A stretch of 64,000 bases of DNA from an uncultured Ruminococcus sp. (GCA_946494335.1 CAMMBV010000007.1:1-64000); one strand, 5' to 3'; positions 51,590 through 61,313 are shown, counted from the first letter of the stretch. Notes: generated by a model not told the origin, from the sequence alone. A program made the numbers and translations.

Positions 51590-52871
51590 GTCTTTTTCTC
51601 ATCCTTTCCGTTTCTTCTTCTATGGACTTTCTGTACTCTTCTTTAATCTTTTCGTAATCTTCATAAACTGACAAATCCAGCTTATCAAAGATCTGAGCAT
51701 TTTCTTTTATCCCGGAGAGCTCTTTCCCGATTCTTGCAGCCGAACGTTTCGCAAACACCAGACTTTCAAGCAGGGAATTGCTGGCCAGCCGGTTGGCTCC
51801 GTGAACGCCGTTGCAGCTGGTCTCGCCTACAGCGTAGAGCTGCTCCATGGATGTCCGGCTGTCCTGGTCTACTTTTATGCCTCCCATGAAATAATGCTGT
51901 GCCGGCACCACCGGAATACATTCCTTCGTTACATCGTACCCTTCTTCCAGACATCGCTGATAAATATTTGGAAAATGACGGAGGATTTCTTCCCTGGGAA
52001 TGTGCTCCATGGAAAGCCAGACGTAAGGCGTGTGATCCACTTCCATCTGACGGCGGATAGCCGCTGTCAGAAGATCTCTTGGAAGCAGTTCATCCACAAA
52101 ACGTTTATGGCTGGCGTTATAAAGCACCGCTCCTTCTCCCCGCACCGATTCCGAAATGAGAAACCGTCGGCCTGGTTTCCTGGAATACAGTGTGGTGGGG
52201 TGGATCTGCACATAATCAATGTTCTCCAGCTCCACGCCGTTTTTCAGCGCCACAGCCAGACCGTCGCCTGTCAGATGGGGAAAGTTGGTGGAATGCTCGT
52301 AAAGCCCGCCTACACCGCCGCAGGCCAGTACCGTCTCTCCTGCCTGCACCGCCATAAGTTCTCCGTTTTCTTTTTGGCACACAACACCGTAACACACATT
52401 TCCCTGACATACAAGATCAATCATTGTTGTTTTTTCCAATATGGCAACATTCTTTCTTTTTCGCACCTGTGCCAGGAGCTTTCTGGTAATCTCTTCACCT
52501 GTTATATCCTCATGAAACAATATCCTTGGCCGGGAGTGTCCGCCTTCCCTCGTAAAAATCAGTTCGCCGTCTTCCCGGGCAAATTCCACGCCATATTTCA
52601 CCAGATCGCGGATGATTTCCTGTGAGGAACGGATCATGATATCCACCGATTCCTCCCGGTTTTCATAATGTCCTGCTTTCATGGTATCTTCATAATAACT
52701 GTCATAATCCTCTTCCCCCCGCAGCATACAGATGCCGCCCTGGGCCAGAAAAGAATCGCTGTTTTCTGTTTCATCCTTTGTAATCATAAGAATCTTTTTA
52801 TCTTCCGGGAGATTTAATGCGCAGAACAGTCCCCCCACTCCTGTTCCCACAATCAGAATATCTGTCTTCAT
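51552..52871 (-). CDS. nadB: L-aspartate oxidase
   Basis: A 439-residue FAD enzyme that oxidises aspartate to iminoaspartate for quinolinate synthesis. FAD motif GTGVGGLFCALNLP near residues 8-21, DSFLAQGGICML near 40, GHSRPRILFHEDITG, ETVLACGGVGGLYEHSTNFP, GEGAVLYN and the TSCNGVHGANRLASNSLLES block. Shorter than E. coli NadB (about 540) because the C-terminal helical tail is reduced, as in many clostridia. Between nadA and nadC. Confidence 0.93.
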   Translation of the reverse strand: MKTDILIVGTGVGGLFCALNLPEDKKILMITKDETENSDSFLAQGGICMLRGEEDYDSYYEDTMKAGHYENREESVDIMIRSSQEIIRDLVKYGVEFAREDGELIFTREGGHSRPRILFHEDITGEEITRKLLAQVRKRKNVAILEKTTMIDLVCQGNVCYGVVCQKENGELMAVQAGETVLACGGVGGLYEHSTNFPHLTGDGLAVALKNGVELENIDYVQIHPTTLYSRKPGRRFLISESVRGEGAVLYNASHKRFVDELLPRDLLTAAIRRQMEVDHTPYVWLSMEHIPREEILRHFPNIYQRCLEEGYDVTKECIPVVPAQHYFMGGIKVDQDSRTSMEQLYAVGETSCNGVHGANRLASNSLLESLVFAKRSAARIGKELSGIKENAQIFDKLDLSVYEDYEKIKEEYRKSIEEETERMRKRHEQSNYHEVKCG

Positions 52872-52888
52872 CTTATCCGTTCCTCCCC

Positions 52889-53797
52889 CTATTTTGCCAG
52901 CTCCAGCATACTTTTCAGCGGTTTTTCTGCTGCCGCTCTTAATTTTTCCGGCAGATGGATTTCATTTTCTCCTGTTTCCAGTACACACACCAGTTTTTCC
53001 AGTGTGTTCTTTTTCATATCAGCACAGCACATAGACCGCCCTGGCATGTGGAAAATCTTATCCGGATTTTTCTTTTTAAGTTCAGCCATCACACCCTTTT
53101 CCGTGCAGATAATAAATTTATTCTCACTGCTTTTTGCAGCATAATCAATGATTCCCGCTGTACTTCCTATGTAATCCGCTTCCTTAAGAACTTCCGGCCT
53201 GCATTCGGGGTGGGCCAGAATTTTTGCTTTCGGCCATGCATTTTTTGCTTTTTTCACTTCCTCCCCTCCGAGGGATGCGTGAACGTGACAGAATCCGTCG
53301 TTGAAAATAAACTCTTTTTCCGGGAGGAACGAGGCGATGTACCGTCCCAGATTTTCATCCGGTATAAAATAAATACGTTTATTGGGCAGGGCTTTTACAA
53401 TTTTCAAAGCATTGGAAGAGGTAACGCACACATCGGAACAGGCTTTCAGCTCCGCTGTGGAGTTTACATAACACACAACAGCCACGTCTTCATACATTTC
53501 TCTTACCATTTTTATTTTATCCTGCGCAGCCATATGGGCCATGGGGCAGTCTGCCCCTGTATCCGGCATCAGCACCGTCTTTTCAGGGTTCAGAGCCTTT
53601 GCACTTTCCCCCATAAAAGAAACGCCGCAGAAGACCAGCGTCGTCTCCTTTATTTTTGCCGCCAGGCTGGCAAGATAATAGGAGTCACCTATATAGTCGG
53701 CAACTTCCTGTACTTCTTCCGGCACATAATAATGAGCCAGAATGGCAGCATTCTTTTCTCTTTTCAATGCCTGTATTTTCTCTTTCATCTGATTCAT
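52889..53797 (-). CDS. nadA: Quinolinate synthase A
   Basis: A 302-residue 4Fe-4S enzyme that condenses iminoaspartate with dihydroxyacetone phosphate. NAAILAHYYVPEEVQEVADY near residues 17-36, GDSYYLASLAAK, VCYVNSTAELKACSDVCVTSSNA (first Cys region), AHPECRPEV (second Cys) and PGRSMCCADMKKNTLEKL (third). First gene of the nadABC-niaR operon with promoter and operator just upstream. Confidence 0.95.
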   Translation of the reverse strand: MNQMKEKIQALKREKNAAILAHYYVPEEVQEVADYIGDSYYLASLAAKIKETTLVFCGVSFMGESAKALNPEKTVLMPDTGADCPMAHMAAQDKIKMVREMYEDVAVVCYVNSTAELKACSDVCVTSSNALKIVKALPNKRIYFIPDENLGRYIASFLPEKEFIFNDGFCHVHASLGGEEVKKAKNAWPKAKILAHPECRPEVLKEADYIGSTAGIIDYAAKSSENKFIICTEKGVMAELKKKNPDKIFHMPGRSMCCADMKKNTLEKLVCVLETGENEIHLPEKLRAAAEKPLKSMLELAK

Positions 53798-53829
53798 GGT
53801 CAGTCCTCCTATCGCACATACTGCTGACC

Positions 53830-53858
53830 ATTATAGCATGAGTCTTTTCACCTGACAA
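53830..53858 (-). promoter_or_regulatory. Promoter of nadABC-niaR
   Basis: Minus strand TTGTCA (53853-53858), 17-base spacer, TATAAT (53830-53835). The -35 box lies inside the palindrome at 53850-53864. Confidence 0.8.
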
Positions 53859-53864
53859 GACAGT
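53850..53864. promoter_or_regulatory. Candidate NiaR operator
   Basis: Minus strand ACTGTCTTGTCAGGT, a near-palindrome (CTGxCxxGxCAG) covering the -35 of the nad promoter. It resembles the published NiaR (YrxA) motif around TGTCTTGACA as I recall it. With niaR in the same operon this supports negative autoregulation. Binding itself is inferred. Confidence 0.6.
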
Positions 53865-53893
53865 TGCATATTTACAGACACCATTTTTACTGT

Positions 53894-55999
53894 TTACCAG
53901 AAAGCGCGCCCGTACAGAAAATAAATTTTGCGAAAACCTTTCATATGTTCCAGCACATACCTGCAGGTTTTCCCATAGATTTCAAAGACCTGGCCGCGCT
54001 GTTCCCGCGAAACGCCCTCCTTTCCATAGGCAGCCAAAAGTGCCGTCTGCCTTCCCTTTTCCGCTTCCTCCTGTGATATAGAAGTGATCTGTCGACACAA
54101 CAGATCTGGAAATTCTTTCTCCTGCCCGTCGTATTCTGTGAAAAGACCTCCAAAATGAAGAACCTCCATCATCTGCACATAGAGACGGTCAGCCCTCCAT
54201 CTGGGATATCTTTTTCGCATCCGGACTCTTCTGGCTGACAAAATCTTTCTGACCAACAAGAACAGAAACAACAGCACAACAGCCGACAGTACGATCATGC
54301 CTGCTGTTTTTCCAGCTCCTCCTTTCCTTTCGTTTCCGGAGCCTTCCTTTTCTTCCTGCTCTTCCTGCTGAGAATTCACTTCTTCTGTCGGTGTGGGAGT
54401 CACTTCTCTTTCCTCTGAATCCTCTTCACCCTGCAGTGTATCGGGATTTTCCAGAGGATTTAAGGGAGAGGCCACCACACTGCCCGGCGGCGTGGCTTCA
54501 ACCACTTCCCATCCGCGGCCCGGCAGATAAATTTCCGTCCAGGCATGGGCATTTTCATCTGTCACCACAGCCTGGAACCCGCCGTCTGCCGCTTCAAATT
54601 CGGCTGGACGAACGATATACCCTGCAGCGTACCGGGAAGGCACTCCGTACATCCGGTACATCAGCGCCGCCACAGATGCAAAATGCTGACAGTATCCTTC
54701 TCCTTTCTCGAACATATAGTATTCCAGCGTATCGCGGCCATAAGGTACCTGACCTGGCGTCCTGCTGTATACCATCCTCTCCTGAATCAACTTCAGTATC
54801 GTATCCGTTGCACCGCTGTAATCTTCAAGAGGATGATCTTCACACAGCTGCACCAGCTGCGGCATATTTGCCACCGGAACATCCATATAATTCCCTGCGG
54901 CAAAATCTGAATAGCTCTCCTCCCTCTCCAATTCCAGTGACGGAGAAAATCCCGAAGGCAGCAGCTTTTCTTCACCGGCAGTAAGATCACGCACCTGTAC
55001 GGACAACCCTGCCGTTTTTTCATCCGCGTATCGTAAAAAAGAGGATACTCCCTCCGGCGCCTGAATATTCTGCTCGCTCCAAAAAACGCTCTCATCTGCC
55101 GCTTCCCAGAATTCTCCCATATATCGGCTGCCTGTGAAATTTTTCAGATACAGAACCTCCTGCGGAATTTGAGAAACAGCCACCTGCAGTCTGCTCTGAC
55201 CGGTCGGCGTCTGATTCCCTCTGTTTACTCCGCCGCTTTTTTCTTCTCCCGTTATCCGCACCGATAACTGATGGATCTGCTCCTGCACCCTGGAGGACGT
55301 TTTCAGCAATATATCCACTCCCTGATTCCCCGCCCTTTGTACCGCTGTCATCAGAAGCAGAAAAAGCGCCAGAATAAGAAATGCACCTGTAAATTCACCT
55401 CCGGTAAATTCCCCTCTTTTTCTGCGCCCTGCACCCAGAATCCAGGTTCCTATATGAAAAATTCCAAACAGACATATCTCTTTAATATCCAGTTTTTGTC
55501 CCAGCAGCGGCCCCAGAAACACCATGGGTATTGTTATGATGAGAAAGAGCCATGCCATACGCGCTTTGTAAGTGAGCAAAAACAAAAGAAGGCTGCATAC
55601 TATTATAAATAAAATGACTGATTTGGTAAGGTCTTTGTCCGCCAGATTCCAGATATCCGTTCCGGCCATACGACAGACAAGACGGATTTCTTCCGTCAGT
55701 CCGTCCATATAGCGGTATATCCATATGCAGCCGGCTGCGGCCACCGGCCATGTAAGAATCCTTAACCTGCCGCCCGGCACAGCCATAAGCCAAATAATCA
55801 GGCAGACCGCAGCCGTAACTGCCGCCGCCTCCTTCAGGCGAAAATCCAGAAACAACACGAAATCCAATGCATACAGTATTCCTTCCACACCGCATATATA
55901 GCTTAAAAGAAGCAAAAATTCGGCAGCATATCCCCGTCCGGCAGCCTGGCCGGACATGCGGCTTTTATAAAATCTGATCCCTGTTTCCAGAGCGCTCAC
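53894..55999 (-). CDS. Membrane-anchored transglutaminase-like protein (TgpA type)
   Basis: A 701-residue protein. About six membrane helices occupy residues 25-220, followed by an extracellular region with the transglutaminase core: GYCQHFASVAALMYRMYGVPSR (nucleophile Cys), NAHAWTEIYLPGRGW (His) and VEATPPG (acidic). A Pro/Glu-rich stretch (about 540-575), one more helix (about 580-600) and a cytoplasmic DUF4129-like tail follow. It is the third gene of moxR-DUF58-transglutaminase. The start is uncertain: the GTG at 55999 overlaps the AGGAGG site; Met15 or a CTG are alternatives. Role unknown: often linked to cell-envelope or protein cross-link processing. Confidence 0.88.
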   Translation of the reverse strand: MSALETGIRFYKSRMSGQAAGRGYAAEFLLLLSYICGVEGILYALDFVLFLDFRLKEAAAVTAAVCLIIWLMAVPGGRLRILTWPVAAAGCIWIYRYMDGLTEEIRLVCRMAGTDIWNLADKDLTKSVILFIIVCSLLLFLLTYKARMAWLFLIITIPMVFLGPLLGQKLDIKEICLFGIFHIGTWILGAGRRKRGEFTGGEFTGAFLILALFLLLMTAVQRAGNQGVDILLKTSSRVQEQIHQLSVRITGEEKSGGVNRGNQTPTGQSRLQVAVSQIPQEVLYLKNFTGSRYMGEFWEAADESVFWSEQNIQAPEGVSSFLRYADEKTAGLSVQVRDLTAGEEKLLPSGFSPSLELEREESYSDFAAGNYMDVPVANMPQLVQLCEDHPLEDYSGATDTILKLIQERMVYSRTPGQVPYGRDTLEYYMFEKGEGYCQHFASVAALMYRMYGVPSRYAAGYIVRPAEFEAADGGFQAVVTDENAHAWTEIYLPGRGWEVVEATPPGSVVASPLNPLENPDTLQGEEDSEEREVTPTPTEEVNSQQEEQEEKEGSGNERKGGAGKTAGMIVLSAVVLLFLFLLVRKILSARRVRMRKRYPRWRADRLYVQMMEVLHFGGLFTEYDGQEKEFPDLLCRQITSISQEEAEKGRQTALLAAYGKEGVSREQRGQVFEIYGKTCRYVLEHMKGFRKIYFLYGRAFW

Positions 56000-56004
56000 C
56001 TCCT

Positions 56005-57078
56005 TTACATTCCCGGACGGCAGTCTTCCTCATCAAACTGCATGACCAGTTCTTCATTCTGGTATAATTCCAGTTTCAGGTTCAGTCTGAGAATATTTTC
56101 TCCCGGACGCCAGATGTGATAAAGATCAGCTTTGTGATCGTCAGAAACAGAGCCGCCCCTTCCTGTTGTTATCAGCAGATTCTTCATCATACTGTGCATC
56201 TCATCCGGCCGTTCCACAATCTGACTCACCATATTTCCTGAATCAGACGCCCTCCACCATACCTGATGAATCATTTCCCACTGAACCAGATCCCTGGAAA
56301 TGGCGGCTGCCAATTCCCAGAATGCATCCACACGTTTCAGCCCTTCCTGTCCGATCCCGCCTAAGTCCAGAAAAAAATCCACCATTTTTTTCTTTTCTGC
56401 GGCATACTTTCTGCTCATGAGCTGATCCATCCTGGCGCTCAACTTCCAATGAATATCACGCATGGTGTCACCTTCCTGATAGGATTGAATCTGATAGATT
56501 TCCGGAGGCTGCTCTCCCGGACGATCCGGCTGACTGTATTCTCCCGGTGTATTTCCCTGAAGAATGGTCTGCCGCAGATCCATAATCTGTGCATTCCACC
56601 CCGGCATCACCAACAAATTAACCGTTTGCTGGCAGAGCCGTTTTTTTCCGAATAAAAACAGATAATCCCATACTTTTATCTGTACGGCGCTGATTTTCAG
56701 CACGCCGCAGTAATCCGATGAAATCAGAAATTCCGGCTGGACCTGTTTCTTTCCCGGGACGCCCCCTTCCAGATACTGGCGGTGCTTTTCACCGCCCCAG
56801 CAGTTGGCGTATTCTATCCACACCCGAAAATGCAGTACCGGAAGCCAGGAATGGTTAACCACTGTTACTCTTCCCTTTGCCGTCTCACCTTTTCTTACCA
56901 TATCCTGTTCCAGCTGAATTTTCACTTCCAGACCGGAAGCCAGGCGGCGGGAAATTATCCACAAAAAGATAAGAACCAGAAGAGCCGCCACAAAGAAAAT
57001 CATCAGACTTTCCAGCTGATAAACCCCAGCCAGATAAAAAGCAGCCAGCAAAAACAGGCCGCAGAACACTCTGCGCAT
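56005..57078 (-). CDS. DUF58 domain protein
   Basis: A 357-residue protein with two N-terminal membrane helices (about 5-45) and a cytosolic DUF58 domain with vWA-like features; RDIHWKLSARMDQLMSRKY near residues 208-226 is the DUF58 signature. The ATG follows the moxR stop directly and shares a GGGAGG site. DUF58 proteins accompany MoxR ATPases and transglutaminase-like proteins in many bacteria. Confidence 0.9.
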   Translation of the reverse strand: MRRVFCGLFLLAAFYLAGVYQLESLMIFFVAALLVLIFLWIISRRLASGLEVKIQLEQDMVRKGETAKGRVTVVNHSWLPVLHFRVWIEYANCWGGEKHRQYLEGGVPGKKQVQPEFLISSDYCGVLKISAVQIKVWDYLFLFGKKRLCQQTVNLLVMPGWNAQIMDLRQTILQGNTPGEYSQPDRPGEQPPEIYQIQSYQEGDTMRDIHWKLSARMDQLMSRKYAAEKKKMVDFFLDLGGIGQEGLKRVDAFWELAAAISRDLVQWEMIHQVWWRASDSGNMVSQIVERPDEMHSMMKNLLITTGRGGSVSDDHKADLYHIWRPGENILRLNLKLELYQNEELVMQFDEEDCRPGM

Positions 57079-58029
57079 TTACTGTTTCCTCCCCATAACC
57101 GGTTTCTTTGTGTTTTCCAGAATATCCTCGGTCACATCCTCCACACTCCGGCCGTCCACTTTGGCCTTCACATTCATCATGACCCGGTGGCGCACCACCA
57201 TGGGAAACTGCTCTTTTACATCCTCCGGTGAAACGAAATCGTTCCCTGACAGCCAGGCCGCGCTCCGTGCCATTTTAACCAGCGCTATGGTTCCCCTTGG
57301 ACTGGCTCCGCTTTCCAGATATGCATTGTTTCTGGTAGCTGCAATAAGCCTTACAATATACTGATATACTGCATCATGGATATACACCCTGGACACTTCT
57401 TTTTGCATTTCCAGCAGTGTTTTCATTCCCAGCAGCGGGCGAAGATGACTGGTTCTGTTACCCTCTTCCACTCCCATGGCCATGGCCACTTCACTTTTAA
57501 AATCCGGATATCCAATTGTCATGCTGATCAGAAAACGATCCATCTGGGCCGGCGGAAGCATCTGTGTCCCTGCCGACCCCAGCGGATTCTGTGTTGCGAT
57601 GACGAAAAAAGGAGAGGGAACTTTTCGTGTCACACCCTCCACCGTCACCTGCTGCTCCTCCATGACTTCCAGAAGCGCCGACTGGGTTTTTGGCGAAGTC
57701 CTGTTAATCTCATCCGCCAGCAAAAGATTGCAAAATACCGCCCCCGGCTGATAGACAAATTCCTGAACGTCCCTTCTGTAAAGTGAAAAACCGGTAAGAT
57801 CGGAGGGCAGTACATCCGGCGTAAACTGTACGCGCTTCCACTCCATTCCCATCATCTTTGAAAATGCCAGCGCCAGTGTGGTTTTCCCCACTCCCGGTAT
57901 ATCCTCCAGCAAAACGTGGCCGCCTGCCAGCAGCGCAGCCATGATCTCCCTGGTAATATTCTTTTTTCCTAAAATAACCTGGTCTGCTTCATTAAGCACC
58001 TTCCAGGCAAGTTCTCTGTAAATGCTCAT
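57079..58029 (-). CDS. MoxR-family AAA+ ATPase
   Basis: A 316-residue AAA+ chaperone-like ATPase. Walker A is GVGKTTLAL near residues 46-54 (EDIPGVGKTT), Walker B is LLADEINRTSPKTQSALLEVMEEQ near 108-130 (read as motif DEINR), sensor ATQNPLGSAGT and the arginine-finger region DRFLISMTIGYP follow. Likely remodels the DUF58/transglutaminase partners. AGGAGG site; first gene of its operon. A weak promoter (TTGACC and TAGTAT) lies near 58050-58080. Confidence 0.93.
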   Translation of the reverse strand: MSIYRELAWKVLNEADQVILGKKNITREIMAALLAGGHVLLEDIPGVGKTTLALAFSKMMGMEWKRVQFTPDVLPSDLTGFSLYRRDVQEFVYQPGAVFCNLLLADEINRTSPKTQSALLEVMEEQQVTVEGVTRKVPSPFFVIATQNPLGSAGTQMLPPAQMDRFLISMTIGYPDFKSEVAMAMGVEEGNRTSHLRPLLGMKTLLEMQKEVSRVYIHDAVYQYIVRLIAATRNNAYLESGASPRGTIALVKMARSAAWLSGNDFVSPEDVKEQFPMVVRHRVMMNVKAKVDGRSVEDVTEDILENTKKPVMGRKQ

Positions 58030-58107
58030 GATAAATCTCCTCCTGTCCTATACTATCCATGACTTTTCTTCCCAGGTCAATAGGTAAAATGTAAATTTTC
58101 TGCAAAC

Positions 58108-58151
58108 AAAAACGATGCAGACCATGCTGCTGCATGTCCTGCATCGTTTTT
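58108..58151. terminator. Bidirectional terminator between livK-like gene and moxR
   Basis: AAAAACGATGCAG (58108-58120) pairs with CTGCATCGTTTTT (58139-58151); the loop includes a smaller ATG-CTGCTGCAT stem. T-runs on both sides. Confidence 0.92.
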
Positions 58152-58159
58152 ATCTGTTT

Positions 58160-59332
58160 TTACTGAAGCTCTACGTATGCTCCGTCCTGAATCTGGAGAA
58201 CCATGGGAGCTTTCTCCGGTTCACCTTCTGCTGTCCATTTGATTTCTTTTGCTGTGACACCGCTGTAAGCAATCTCTGTCATTGCTGTTTTCAGGCCGTC
58301 ACAGATATCAGAAGCACTCATATCCGGTGTGGCGTCAATGCTCTCAAGGGCCTGTTTCAGGATATAAACGCCGTCATAAGCATCTGCTGCAAACTGGTTC
58401 GGTGTTTCTTCGTATTTTTCTTCGAAGGCTGATACGAAGGTACTGATCGCCTCATCCTCAGATGTGGGGCAGAACGGCGCCAGGAACATAAGTCCATCTG
58501 CCAGTGCCGGATCAAAGTTTTCCACATCCAGAATGCCATCCATACCGTCTACGCCGAAGAAAATCGGAGCAAAATTCATGCTCTGTGCCTGTTTCAGCAC
58601 TAAGGATGCTTCCTGATAATAGAAAGGCATAAACAAAAGCTCAGCTCCTGCATCTTTTGCCTTCTGCAGCTGTACGGAGAAGTCTGTTCTGTTATCAGCA
58701 GTAAAGGCTTCCGCCGCTACAATTTCCAGTCCCTGATTCTGGGCTTCCGCCGCAAACGCTTCGTAAATACCGGAAGAATACGTATCTGAGCTGTCATAGA
58801 TTACTGCAATCTTGGTTGCCAGCTTATTTTCTCCAATATATTTTGCTGACTCAAGACCCTGGCTGGGATCTGAAAAGCATACACGGAATGCATTGTCATA
58901 CTGTACACATTCCACTGCAGTTCCAGAAGGTGTCAGCTGGAACATGTTGTCATTGTGTGTCTCTTCACCCACTGCAATACTGGGGGTGGAAGTAACGGAA
59001 CCCAGAATCATCTGTGCGCCCCAGTCTTTCAGCGTATTATACGCATTCACTGATTTCTCCGCGTCGTTTTCATCATCTTCAAACTGGAATTCCACCTGTT
59101 TTCCATTGATGCCGCCCGCAGCGTTAATCTCTTCCACTGCCATTTCCGCACCGTGCTGTACAGCCAGACCGTACACCGCCGTACTTCCCGTGATCGGTCC
59201 GATTGCACCGATTTTAAAGGTATCACCGCCGCTTTCGCTGCTTTCGGCTTCTTTTTTGCCGCATGCAGTGAGGCAGGATGCTGCCATTGCTACAACTAAA
59301 GCAAGACTCATAAATTTTTTCAAATTCTTCAT
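58160..59332 (-). CDS. Branched-chain amino acid type substrate-binding lipoprotein
   Basis: A 390-residue periplasmic-binding-fold protein of the LivK/Leu-Ile-Val group. A lipoprotein signal peptide ends in the lipobox LTAC with Cys24; mature start CGKKEAESSE. The IGAIGPITGSTAVYGLAVQHGAEMAVEEIN stretch, ILGSVTSTPSIAV, AVIYDSSDTYSSGIYEAF are typical. Single gene with its own promoter (59365-59393) and terminator; probably feeds the LivHMGF complex encoded 8 kb downstream. Ligand is inferred only. Confidence 0.9.
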   Translation of the reverse strand: MKNLKKFMSLALVVAMAASCLTACGKKEAESSESGGDTFKIGAIGPITGSTAVYGLAVQHGAEMAVEEINAAGGINGKQVEFQFEDDENDAEKSVNAYNTLKDWGAQMILGSVTSTPSIAVGEETHNDNMFQLTPSGTAVECVQYDNAFRVCFSDPSQGLESAKYIGENKLATKIAVIYDSSDTYSSGIYEAFAAEAQNQGLEIVAAEAFTADNRTDFSVQLQKAKDAGAELLFMPFYYQEASLVLKQAQSMNFAPIFFGVDGMDGILDVENFDPALADGLMFLAPFCPTSEDEAISTFVSAFEEKYEETPNQFAADAYDGVYILKQALESIDATPDMSASDICDGLKTAMTEIAYSGVTAKEIKWTAEGEPEKAPMVLQIQDGAYVELQ

Positions 59333-59364
59333 ACCTGCTCCTCCTTATATTATTTTATACTGGA

Positions 59365-59393
59365 ATATGATACCCTCTGCGGTTTACTTTGTC
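59365..59393 (-). promoter_or_regulatory. Promoter of the livK-like gene
   Basis: Minus strand TTGACA (59388-59393), 17-base spacer, TATCAT (59365-59370). Strong -35. Confidence 0.78.
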
Positions 59394-59412
59394 AATCGGG
59401 TTTTTTACGTTT

Positions 59413-60552
59413 TTAGTCCACATCCACCCAGATATTGCCTTTTGTATTGCTCTGTACACACGCTTTTACAAATTTCATGCCATGAACGCCGTCTTCCACG
59501 GTGGGATACGTATAGCTTTCCGGTTTTCTTCCCTCCAGACGTGCCAGAAGATGTTCACAGAAGGAATGATAAATATTTCCGAATGCCTCATAATATCCCT
59601 CAGGGTGCCCGGCAGGAAGCCTGGACAGTCTGCGGCTTTCATCGCACATGTATTCTCTGTTGGCAGAAAGAAACATTGTGGGCTCATTGATTTTTGTATA
59701 TTTCAGGATACCAGGCGTCTCATGACTCCATTCCAGCGAGCCTTCTGTACCGAAAATCCTGATTTTGATGCCGCACTCATATCCGATGGCGATCTGTGAG
59801 GCCCACAGGGTTCCCGTAACATTATTTCCAAAATCCAGCAGCACCGTGGTGTTGGTCTCCAGCGGAAGATCTCTGGGATAGGTGTCGAACCGCGCCAGCA
59901 CACGCCTGATTGTCAGCCCGGTGGACTGGGCAATCAGCTGTTCCAGATGCGTTCCGATATCACCGGTACACAGTGATTCTCCTACAACTGCCGGATCAAA
60001 ACGCCATTTAGCCTGATCCGATTTTTTCTGCACCAGTGAAGATATCACCCAATCCTGGGGATATTCCGCCACTACATGAAGGATTTCTCCTATTTTTCCC
60101 GCTTTAATCATCTCTCTGGCCTGGCGGATTACCGCATAACCGGTATATGTATAGGTAAGACCAAATAACAGATCTTTTTCCCTGGCTATCTTTTCCAACT
60201 CCTCTGCCTGTTCCAGATTAAATGCCAGCGGCTTGTCACACATCACGTGAATCCCATGGTCCATAAAGCATTTTGCAATCTCATAATGGCTGACATTGGG
60301 TGTGGTAATCACCACAAACTGAATGCCGTCCTCCCTTTTGGATTCCTCCTCTGCCATCACCTGATAATTGGGATAAATTCTGCTTTCATCGTAAATATGC
60401 CACTTTTTCCCCGCTTCCAGATTCTTCTGAGGATTTCTGGTAAAGCACCCTGCCGTCAACACAGCCAGGTCATCCATCAATGCGCCATGGCGATGTACAT
60501 CGCCGATAAATGCACCGTTTCCCCCGCCGATCATTCCAAATCTCAATTCCAT
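59413..60552 (-). CDS. Gfo/Idh/MocA-family oxidoreductase
   Basis: A 379-residue NAD(P)-dependent sugar or inositol dehydrogenase-like protein. N-terminal Rossmann motif GMIGGGNGAFIGDVH near residues 6-20; VVITTPNVSHYEIAKCF and HVMCDKPLAFNLEQAEELE (the EKP-like catalytic Lys as CDKP) follow; GDIGTHLEQL near 215 carries the active His region. ATG at 60552 has AAAGGAC upstream. Next to the livK-like gene but divided from it by the latter's promoter. Substrate unknown. Confidence 0.9.
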   Translation of the reverse strand: MELRFGMIGGGNGAFIGDVHRHGALMDDLAVLTAGCFTRNPQKNLEAGKKWHIYDESRIYPNYQVMAEEESKREDGIQFVVITTPNVSHYEIAKCFMDHGIHVMCDKPLAFNLEQAEELEKIAREKDLLFGLTYTYTGYAVIRQAREMIKAGKIGEILHVVAEYPQDWVISSLVQKKSDQAKWRFDPAVVGESLCTGDIGTHLEQLIAQSTGLTIRRVLARFDTYPRDLPLETNTTVLLDFGNNVTGTLWASQIAIGYECGIKIRIFGTEGSLEWSHETPGILKYTKINEPTMFLSANREYMCDESRRLSRLPAGHPEGYYEAFGNIYHSFCEHLLARLEGRKPESYTYPTVEDGVHGMKFVKACVQSNTKGNIWVDVD

Positions 60553-60689
60553 TTTTTTCGTCCTTTCTTCATTATTTTCCGTCACTTTTCACTGCCGACG
60601 CTAACCTTACTATAAAGATTCTTTTAAAATATGTAAATACAAATAATTGCACCGTTTTTTAGGAATATTGCTTACTTTCAACAAGAAAC

Positions 60690-60716
60690 AAAAACCGGAC
60701 AGCTGACGCTGTCCGG
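60690..60716 (-). terminator. Terminator of rubrerythrin
   Basis: CCGGACAGC (60695-60703) pairs with GCTGTCCGG (60708-60716) around TGAC; the minus strand continues with TTTTTGTTT. Confidence 0.93.
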
Positions 60717-60735
60717 CAAACATTGCACATTATTA

Positions 60736-61278
60736 TTAGTAATTGTCCGCTTTAATCTGGAAATAAGCCTGAGGATGCGCGCATACCGGGCATACTTCCG
60801 GCGCCTTTTTTCCTACACAGACATGACCGCAGTTTGAACACTGCCAGATCATATCGCCGTCTCTTGAAAATACCAGCCCGCCTTCCACATTTGCCAGCAG
60901 CTTCAGGTATCTCTCTTCATGTTCTTTTTCAATGGCAGCCACGCCTTCAAACAGATTTGCAATATCATCGAAGCCTTCTTCCCGTGCCTCTTTTGCAAAC
61001 GTTGCATACATGTCTGTCCATTCATAGTTTTCTCCTGCAGCCGCGTCTTTCAGATTTTCAACTGTAGGACCTATCTTTCCTCCATTTAAAATCTTAAACC
61101 AGAGTTTCGCGTGCTCCTTTTCGTTGGCCGCCGTCTCTTCAAATATGGAAGCTATCTGCACATAACCATCTTTTTTCGCCTGGGAAGCATAATAGGTATA
61201 CTTGTTCCTCGCCTGTGATTCTCCTGCAAACGCAGTCTGCAAGTTAGCCTCTGTCTTTGTCCCCTTTAAATCTGCCAT
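60736..61278 (-). CDS. rbr: Rubrerythrin
   Basis: A 180-residue NADH-dependent peroxidase of anaerobes. The N-terminal diiron ferritin-like domain (residues 1-140) has the ligand Glu motifs [14 protein letters not shown] and [15 protein letters not shown], then [14 protein letters not shown]. The C-terminal rubredoxin domain has CSNCGHVC and CPVC. It protects from hydrogen peroxide. Divergent from the feoAB fusion; the promoter lies at about 61314-61342. Confidence 0.96.
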   Translation of the reverse strand: MADLKGTKTEANLQTAFAGESQARNKYTYYASQAKKDGYVQIASIFEETAANEKEHAKLWFKILNGGKIGPTVENLKDAAAGENYEWTDMYATFAKEAREEGFDDIANLFEGVAAIEKEHEERYLKLLANVEGGLVFSRDGDMIWQCSNCGHVCVGKKAPEVCPVCAHPQAYFQIKADNY

Positions 61279-61313
61279 ATTATGTTTCTCCTTTCATCAT
61301 TCGATTTCAAAAC

